Origin: an uncultured Campylobacter sp. | GTDB lineage: Bacteria > Campylobacterota > Campylobacteria > Campylobacterales > Campylobacteraceae | Assembly (NCBI RefSeq): GCF_938030785.1 | Contig: NZ_CALHIK010000002.1 | Coordinates: 1 to 9,389 of the forward strand | Direction: 5' to 3' | Length of the DNA: 9,389 nucleotides | In this document: positions 6,131 through 9,389 of the stretch, piece after piece | How the letters are laid out: each line of letters opens with the position of its first letter | How positions within the stretch are numbered: position 1 is the stretch's first letter | Translations under genes and position numbers: made by a program | Notes under the pieces: model-generated | The model's input: the letters and a program-made list of their open reading frames with translations, nothing else | Database searches by the model: none | Told to the model about the DNA's origin: nothing

Positions 6131-6565
6131 ATGAAATTTAACATAAATGCCGTTATCGGCGGGGCGGATGATGTGCCGATCTATATGCCGGATATTATAA
6201 GAGCGGCAAGAAAAGAGATTAAAAGGGTTTTTAGCGATTTTAAAATGCACTCGCTGCAAAAGATCGATATTTGCCTTTGTTTGAGTGGGGAAGTGTCGAG
6301 ATATTTTCCGAAATCGGGAATTTATCAACCGAAATATTATCTTAAAAGCAAAAAAATTATCGCGTATATTCATTTTAGCTCAGATGAGTGGAGCTCTGAC
6401 AAAAAGGCAAATGCAGATAAATTTTTAGAAAAGTTCAAGCAGTATCTTATGGAGCTTGGAGATATTACCGGGCGGAAAATTACGAATAATAATTTAGAAT
6501 TTGACGATGCGCAGTACAAAGACAATATAAATAAAATTTTTGAAAATTTAGCAGCAGATTGTTGA
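6131..6565 (+). CDS. Small AT-rich orphan protein, function unknown (possibly immunity-like)
   Basis: I do not firmly recognise this 144-residue protein. It has no signal peptide and no membrane segment, and should be cytosolic. The N-terminus (NAVIGGADDVPIYMPDII) is followed by a basic helix (RAARKEIKRVF), beta-like stretches (KIDICLCLSGEV; KKIIAYIHFSSDEW), then charged helices to the end. The mixed fold, size and AT-rich coding recall small immunity proteins of polymorphic toxin systems, and the N-terminus reminds me of the Imm12-type group, but that is a weak impression. No toxin gene is adjacent in this window. The start is supported by GAGG at 6121-6124. It is transcribed divergently from the torA operon, and its AT-rich codons differ from torA and hutX, suggesting acquisition by transfer. 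Confidence 0.7.
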   Translation: MKFNINAVIGGADDVPIYMPDIIRAARKEIKRVFSDFKMHSLQKIDICLCLSGEVSRYFPKSGIYQPKYYLKSKKIIAYIHFSSDEWSSDKKANADKFLEKFKQYLMELGDITGRKITNNNLEFDDAQYKDNINKIFENLAADC

Positions 6566-6641
6566 AATAAAATTTGAAAAGAATATCTATCTGAAGTGGC
6601 AAAATTCCGTTTCAGATAAGGCAGACGCTAGCCCAGGCTAG

Positions 6642-6696
6642 TGAAATTCCAAACACCTTAAAGCGCAAATAGCGATGAGGCGAGTTTGGAATTTCA
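6642..6696. repeat. 13-bp perfect inverted repeat
   Basis: TGAAATTCCAAAC (6642-6654) is the exact complement of GTTTGGAATTTCA (6684-6696). The 29-nt loop holds a smaller stem, CCT/AGG outside CGC-AAATA-GCG (6664-6674), so the whole can fold as one long branched hairpin. The GGCAAAATT/AATTTTGCC pair encloses it. Confidence 0.65.
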
Positions 6697-6811
6697 TCAT
6701 CAACGATAATTTAAAATTTTGCCTGAAAGCTTATTGGCTAGCTTAAAGCGCCTTGGTTGGCGCCCTGTAGAATTTCAACGCGCCGTTAAGTAAGCGATGA
6801 GCGAGCAGAGT

Positions 6812-6961
6812 AAGGCGGGTCTTGCGCGAGCGCGTAAAAGTACGCGCAGTGTTATCTCACAGTAGAATTCTACGGATTTGATCTCGCGCATAAAGGGCGA
6901 GATCAAGCCTAAATGCCCGCGCAAGGACAAATTTTACGCAAGACGGGCCTTGTGTGAGCGC
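6812..6961. repeat. Imperfect 22-bp direct repeat, two copies
   Basis: The copies at 6812-6833 and 6940-6961 agree at 18 of 22 positions; the common skeleton is AAG-CGGG-CTTG-G-GAGCGC. The second copy runs into the stop codon of the hutX-like gene at 6961. GTCTTGCG (6819-6826) of the first copy is also complementary to CGCAAGAC (6937-6944), at the start of the second, so the pair can act as direct or inverted repeats. Confidence 0.5.
6878..6906. terminator. 10-bp hairpin in the convergent spacer
   Basis: TTGATCTCGC (6878-6887) pairs perfectly with GCGAGATCAA (6897-6906) around a 9-nt loop. It lies about 55 bases past the hutX-like stop on the minus strand. No U-tract follows on either strand, so it is a candidate end-structure and not a sure intrinsic terminator. 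Confidence 0.4.
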
Positions 6962-6982
6962 TAAATCGCGGATTTTAGCGCT
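6957..6982 (-). terminator. Hairpin covering the stop codon of the hutX-like gene
   Basis: AGCGCTAAA (6957-6965) pairs with TTTAGCGCT (6974-6982), 9 bp with an 8-nt loop. The TAG stop (6961-6963) lies inside the stem, so the structure would form at the very 3' end of the mRNA once ribosomes leave. No U-run follows. Confidence 0.35.
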
Positions 6983-7473
6983 TCAAATTTCGCGTCTTGC
7001 TCGGCTAGAAGCTGTCCTTTCTCATCGCGCGAGACGTAAATTTTAAAGATATTTTCGCCCGCCTTGTCGTAAAAGCCCACGAATTTCGAGAGCATTCCCA
7101 TGAAAGTCTGCGTCACGAGGATGATCTTATCGATCTCATCCGTCTTTAGATGGCCTCCCAAAATGCCCAGCCCATGCGCCTCATCGCCGTTTGCGCCCAT
7201 GCCGAAATTATAATATCCCTGCGCGCTCTTGCCGCTTGGGATCTTGGTTTTAAACTCGATGATGAAGCTCGGCGTATTTTTTACGAAAAGCACCTCGCCC
7301 CAACTCTCAAGCTCCCTAATGATCTCGCCGAATTTATCGCCGGCGGCGCTCTTTCCGAAGCGCTCGGGCAGATTTAGCAGCACGTCGATCTCCTTGGCGC
7401 CGAGCTCCTTGCAGATCTGCGCGATCGAAATTTTAGGGTTTTGCGCGAACAGCGCCTCGATTCTCTCTTTCAT
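6961..7473 (-). CDS. HutX/ChuX-family cytosolic heme utilisation carrier protein
   Basis: Members of this family (HutX, ChuX, HuvX) bind heme in the cytosol and pass it to degradation enzymes after uptake. The 170-residue length fits. An N-terminal helical part (SIAQICKELG, a winged-helix-like turn) leads to the conserved core: PSGKSAQGYYNFG (79-91), GILGGHLKTDEIDKI (103-117), TFMGMLSKFVGFYDKAGENIFKIYVSRDEKGQL (123-155) and AEQDAKFEAL near the end. The conserved HL in GGHL and the FKIYV.RDE run are typical. The frame is open to 7548. I start at ATG 7473 because AAAGGA (7479-7484) is spaced 5 bases from it, whereas the ATG at 7479 would overlap that site. No heme receptor or transporter lies next to it, so it stands alone here. 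Iron control would be expected for the family, but I found no clear Fur box. Confidence 0.88.
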   Translation of the reverse strand: MKERIEALFAQNPKISIAQICKELGAKEIDVLLNLPERFGKSAAGDKFGEIIRELESWGEVLFVKNTPSFIIEFKTKIPSGKSAQGYYNFGMGANGDEAHGLGILGGHLKTDEIDKIILVTQTFMGMLSKFVGFYDKAGENIFKIYVSRDEKGQLLAEQDAKFEALKSAI

Positions 7474-7506
7474 TTTCATCCTTTCTAAAATAAAATTTTG
7501 AGCACC

Positions 7507-7512
7507 ATTATA
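7507..7512 (-). promoter_or_regulatory. -10 box of the hutX-like gene
   Basis: The minus strand reads TATAAT here, 33 bases before the chosen ATG, giving a leader of about 27 bases. The AT-rich DNA upstream has no clear -35 and no convincing Fur-type inverted repeat. Confidence 0.5.
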
Positions 7513-7548
7513 ATATAAAAATTCTAAGTTACAGATAACGGCAATCAA

Positions 7549-7883
7549 TTAAACCGAGTTTTAAAACTTATTTTTACGGCATAGCGATAGTCGCGCGCGG
7601 GGTAGGGCGGATGCGTAGAGTTTTGGCGTAGGATCGCAAATTTTAATACACATCAATCACACGCATAATTTTAACGCTTAGAATTGCAGATCATTTATGT
7701 GCGTCGCGCGCGGCAAAAGCAGGGCAGGGTCGCTTAAATTTAGACTCTAAATTTACGCTCTTGCCGCACGTAAATCCGCCCGCACGAGCCAAAACAGGCA
7801 AATGTAAATTTTGTAGATTCTCCGTGCCGAACTTAAATTTAGCCGCGCAAAAGCCGGAATTTTTAAATTTGATATTGTCCTGC
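7549..7883. other. Gene-free spacer
   Basis: I see no credible gene. The 11-bp word GTCGCGCGCGG occurs at 7590-7600 and again at 7703-7713, each time followed by a purine-rich stretch with AGGGC. A minus-strand open frame of 66 codons (7691-7891) beginning over the stop of the next gene is made of translated AAATTT-rich spacer and is not a gene in my view. No terminator hairpin with a U-tract was found after the 7884-8600 gene. Confidence 0.55.
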
Positions 7884-8600
7884 CTAGCCACAGTACGCGA
7901 TAAATTCGCTAAAAGTTATCTCGCTGGCGTGAAATTTAACTCCAAGCGAGGCGAGTCTATCTTGCAGCGGCAGCGCCAGCTCCTCTATGCCACTAAATAT
8001 GCAAAGCGGCAAATTTCGCGTTCTCTCTTTGGTCACTGCAAAGCTCCCATCTTCAAAAAATTTCTTTAAAAACACGAGCGTTTTTACCTTGTCCGCGCCC
8101 AGATCCTCGATGAAAACGCTGAAATATTTATATTCTGGCTCCTCGCGCGCTTCATCTTTCCGCGCGTAATCGTCCGCCAGCTCGCGGTAAAATTCGTTGT
8201 TTAAATCAGCAAGCGGCGCGATCGCATCAAGTGAGCAAGGTGCCTCAAGCGCGGCGAGGGCGATTAAAATTTCCTCAAATTTAACGATGTCGTCCGCGAC
8301 CTTTATCGGCTCCCACGAGCCGGCGCCGTGATAGGCAAAATGCACTGGCGAGGCGTCCCTGAGGGCAAAATCCACGAAAAACGGATCGTCCATGCCGTTA
8401 CGCGCGATGACCCGCCAGCTCTTGCGCCACTGTCCGGGAGTATCGTCTGCTAGCTCCTCGCCAGTTTTGCGGCCAACGAGCCTGTATCCCTCCTGAAAAC
8501 TCTCGAACTCGCCCTCCTCTGGATAGAAAAACGGCAGCAAAATGGACTCTGAAACGATGCGTTTGCGGATAAAATTTCGGATCAAATTCGGGATTTGCAC
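7884..8600 (-). CDS. SUKH (SMI1/KNR4)-like protein with L7/L12-like C-terminal domain
   Basis: The 238-residue cytosolic protein appears to have two domains. Residues about 30-120 match the SUKH/SMI1-KNR4 pattern: EGYRLVG, a DDPFFVDF strand with the usual D-P-x-F-x-D, then PVHFAYHGAGSWEPIKVADDIVKFEEIL. SUKH domains are common immunity proteins against nuclease and deaminase toxins but also occur in housekeeping proteins. Residues about 157-226 (FSVFIEDLGADKVKTL, then KERTRNLPLCIFSGIEE, LASLGVKFHA) follow the L7/L12 C-terminal domain pattern, in which G-A-N-K-V begins, a K-E-A-K helix is followed by P, and L-E-A-G-A-x-V-E ends. That second assignment is by eye and less certain. The start is GTG 8600 with AAAGG 7 bases upstream; the first ATG is residue 70, inside the SUKH core. 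No toxin is adjacent. Confidence 0.75.
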   Translation of the reverse strand: MQIPNLIRNFIRKRIVSESILLPFFYPEEGEFESFQEGYRLVGRKTGEELADDTPGQWRKSWRVIARNGMDDPFFVDFALRDASPVHFAYHGAGSWEPIKVADDIVKFEEILIALAALEAPCSLDAIAPLADLNNEFYRELADDYARKDEAREEPEYKYFSVFIEDLGADKVKTLVFLKKFFEDGSFAVTKERTRNLPLCIFSGIEELALPLQDRLASLGVKFHASEITFSEFIAYCG

Positions 8601-8629
8601 GGCACGACCTTTGGGTTAAATTTGAGCGA

Positions 8630-8638
8630 ATTTTAGCA
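8630..8638 (-). promoter_or_regulatory. Extended -10 promoter of the SUKH-like gene
   Basis: The minus strand reads TGCTAAAAT, an extended -10 box one base off consensus, ending 29 bases before the GTG start. The leader would be about 20 bases and contains the AAAGG site. Confidence 0.45.
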
Positions 8639-8736
8639 GAATTTTTAATCCGCGCAAAATTTACATTCAAATTTGACGAACACGAAAGAAGTAAATTTAT
8701 ACTCAAATTTTCACCAAATTTTGAGCGTAAAAATAT

Positions 8737-8864
8737 AAGTGGAAGTATTTTAAGATGGATTTGAATGTTGCGACGAAAATTTCGGCGCAAATAGAACATA
8801 TCGAGTCGAAATTTTACTTATCTCCGTAAAAAGCGCTCGCGAAAGGGCGCATAATCAAAAAGAC
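8737..8864. repeat. Tandem unit 1 (128 bp)
   Basis: This unit begins AAGTGGAAGTATTTT and ends AAAAAGAC, directly abutting unit 2. It shares roughly four of five aligned positions with unit 2, as judged by eye. Its internal inverted repeat (CGAAAATTTCGGC at 8774-8786 against GTCGAAATTTTAC at 8805-8817) is imperfect, pairing at 10 of 13 positions. Relative to unit 2 it has an extra stretch of about 17 bases near its end (CGCGAAAGGGCGC region) and lacks about 5 bases in the hairpin loop. Confidence 0.75.
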
Positions 8865-8980
8865 AAGCGGAAGTATTTTGAGATGATTTTTGTGGTTACG
8901 ACGTAAAATTTCGGCGTAGATAGAACGTATAGTTCATCGAGCCGAAATTTTACTAGCTCCGCAAAAAGCGCTCAAAAGAC
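8865..8980. repeat. Tandem unit 2 (116 bp) with perfect 13-bp inverted repeat
   Basis: This unit begins AAGCGGAAGTATTTT and ends CTCAAAAGAC, six bases before the stop codon of the second reductase gene. GTAAAATTTCGGC (8903-8915) and GCCGAAATTTTAC (8941-8953) are perfect complements with a 25-nt loop. That loop carries a small inner stem, GAAC (8923-8926) / GTTC (8932-8935). In the reductase mRNA this would form a long 3' hairpin. Confidence 0.75.
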
Positions 8981-8986
8981 AACGCG

Positions 8987-9389
8987 CTACAAAGATTGTA
9001 AGATTTTAGGTTTTGAAAACGCCGTTATAGGTTTAATCTCCCCCTTAAATTTCTCGATTTGGGCAAGCACGGTGTGAGCCGAGTTGCTTTGCGCGAGACT
9101 TGACGTGCCTTTGTCAAATGTTAGCACGTTTACGCAGCCGTGCTGGCAGAGGCTCTTCTCGCCCCAAACCTCGGGATCGTACCACGCGCCCTCGCAGATC
9201 GCTGCGACGCGCTCGGGCACGATGTCGGTAACGAGCACGCCCGCTAAAATTTCGCCGCGATCGTTAAAAACGCGCACGATGTCGCCGTTCGCAAGCCCGC
9301 GAGCTTCGGCGTCTTTTGGGTTTATCAGCACCGACTCTCTGCCGCTAACCTCGGCAAAATTTCTGATGATCGAGTTGTTTAGCTGGCTG
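8987..9389 (-). CDS. Second TorA/BisC/TorZ-family molybdopterin S-/N-oxide reductase, C-terminal part only
   Basis: About 133 C-terminal residues are visible, reading in frame to the window edge; the gene continues beyond it. The readable start is SQLNNSIIRNF, the equivalent of the HSQ(L/Q)xN motif in TorA. It is followed by the C-terminal cofactor-binding domain: GRESVLINPKDAEARGL, GDIVRVFNDRGEILAG, EGAWYDP, LCQHGCVNVLT, GTSSLAQSNSAHT and ITAF near the end. These segments line up with the tail of the complete TorA at 2010-4526 but are clearly diverged. The SLAQ.NSAHT style is closer, from memory, to the BisC/TorZ/DorA branch. The substrate could be an S-oxide, biotin or methionine sulfoxide, DMSO or TMAO; the tail alone cannot decide. 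The stop is TAG. A GTG at 9331 is internal, not a start. Confidence 0.9.
   Translation of the reverse strand, partial: SQLNNSIIRNFAEVSGRESVLINPKDAEARGLANGDIVRVFNDRGEILAGVLVTDIVPERVAAICEGAWYDPEVWGEKSLCQHGCVNVLTFDKGTSSLAQSNSAHTVLAQIEKFKGEIKPITAFSKPKILQSL

Larger units (their letters stand above)
6566..6960. other. Gene-free, highly structured spacer between convergent genes
   Basis: No open frame here is credible, yet these 395 bases have many exact inverted repeats: TATCTGAA (6588-6595) / TTCAGATA (6611-6618); GGCAAAATT (6598-6606) / AATTTTGCC (6715-6723); CTAGCC (6628-6633) / GGCTAG (6636-6641); GCGCC (6748-6752) / GGCGC (6759-6763); GTAGAATTCTAC, a 12-bp palindrome (6862-6873); and those listed separately at 6642-6696 and 6878-6906. 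Both flanking genes point inward, so termination is one role. The amount of structure is more than two terminators need. A noncoding RNA or a decayed repeat element are alternatives. Confidence 0.6.
8601..8986. other. Spacer between the second reductase and the SUKH-like gene
   Basis: No gene is credible here; a minus-strand open frame at 8398-8799 is mostly the shadow of the SUKH-like gene. The left third is AT-rich and holds the promoter at 8630. A loose inverted repeat CTCAAATTTT/AAATTTTGAG lies at about 8702-8725. The rest is the tandem repeat pair at 8737-8980. Confidence 0.6.

Noticed and set aside
6566..6960. Insertion sequence or transposon remnant
   Set aside because: Many inverted repeats, but no transposase-like frame and no pair of terminal repeats with a target duplication that I can find.
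7507..7560. Fur box upstream of the hutX-like gene
   Set aside because: The region is AT-rich, but I could not find an inverted repeat close to the GATAAT-type Fur consensus.
7691..7891. 66-codon minus-strand frame overlapping the end of the SUKH-like gene, with GTG start
   Set aside because: Composition is that of translated AAATTT-rich spacer, there is no recognisable domain, and the overlap start has no own ribosome binding site.
8398..8799. 133-codon minus-strand frame upstream of and overlapping the SUKH-like gene
   Set aside because: Its right half is spacer with repeated N/F/K-rich translation and its left half is the other frame of a real gene.
8737..8980. CRISPR array
   Set aside because: Only two long units (128 and 116 bp) that abut without spacers; no short regular repeats and no cas gene.

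Overview
The window looks like a chromosomal segment of a Campylobacter (Epsilonproteobacteria) with fairly high GC for the genus. C. gracilis or the C. rectus/showae/curvus group would fit, but this is inferred from style and not proven. The grounds are the very frequent AAATTT/AAATTTTA words, promoters with TATAAT-type or extended -10 boxes but no clear -35, AAAGGA-type ribosome binding sites, and gene content that matches Campylobacter (fumC, and torA with a small monoheme cytochrome, as at Cj0264c/Cj0265c of C. jejuni).

Layout. 1-443 (+) is the 3' end of fumC, class II fumarase. 444-889 has no gene and holds degenerate repeats and hairpins. 890-1702 (+) is an AT-rich hypothetical membrane protein. 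1703-2009 lies between convergent genes and is full of inverted repeats, including arms that can pair in alternative ways. On the minus strand, 5751 to 2010 is a three-gene operon: a DsbI/DsbB-like four-helix membrane protein that has lost its first CXXC, a Sec-exported monoheme cytochrome c resembling the C-terminal heme domain of TorC, and TorA, a Tat-exported molybdenum TMAO/DMSO reductase. A good extended -10 box and two 12-bp palindromes sharing a core lie upstream of the operon. 6131-6565 (+) is a divergent AT-rich orphan gene. 6566-6960 is a gene-free, strongly structured spacer. 6961-7473 (-) encodes a HutX/ChuX-type cytosolic heme carrier. 7884-8600 (-) encodes a SUKH (SMI1/KNR4)-like protein with a C-terminal part that reads like a ribosomal L7/L12 C-terminal domain. 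8737-8980 carries two adjacent imperfect copies of a roughly 120-bp unit with an internal inverted repeat. 8987-9389 (-) is the C-terminal end of a second TorA/BisC/TorZ-family reductase, cut by the window edge.

How the genes work together. TorA and the cytochrome form a periplasmic S-/N-oxide respiratory module: the cytochrome should pass electrons to TorA. No NapC-type quinol dehydrogenase is fused or adjacent, so electrons must come from elsewhere in the chain. The second reductase suggests a wide range of S-/N-oxide acceptors, and fumarase fits with anaerobic C4 metabolism in the same cell. The most unusual item is the operon's first gene. It aligns, from memory, along its whole length with DsbI but has Thr and Gly where the quinone-facing CXXC should be, while keeping the second-loop cysteines and the Arg equivalent to the quinone-binding Arg of DsbB. 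The rest (SUKH protein, AT-rich orphans, repeats) has the look of a small accessory region between core metabolic genes. I see no IS element, CRISPR array, tRNA or rRNA.
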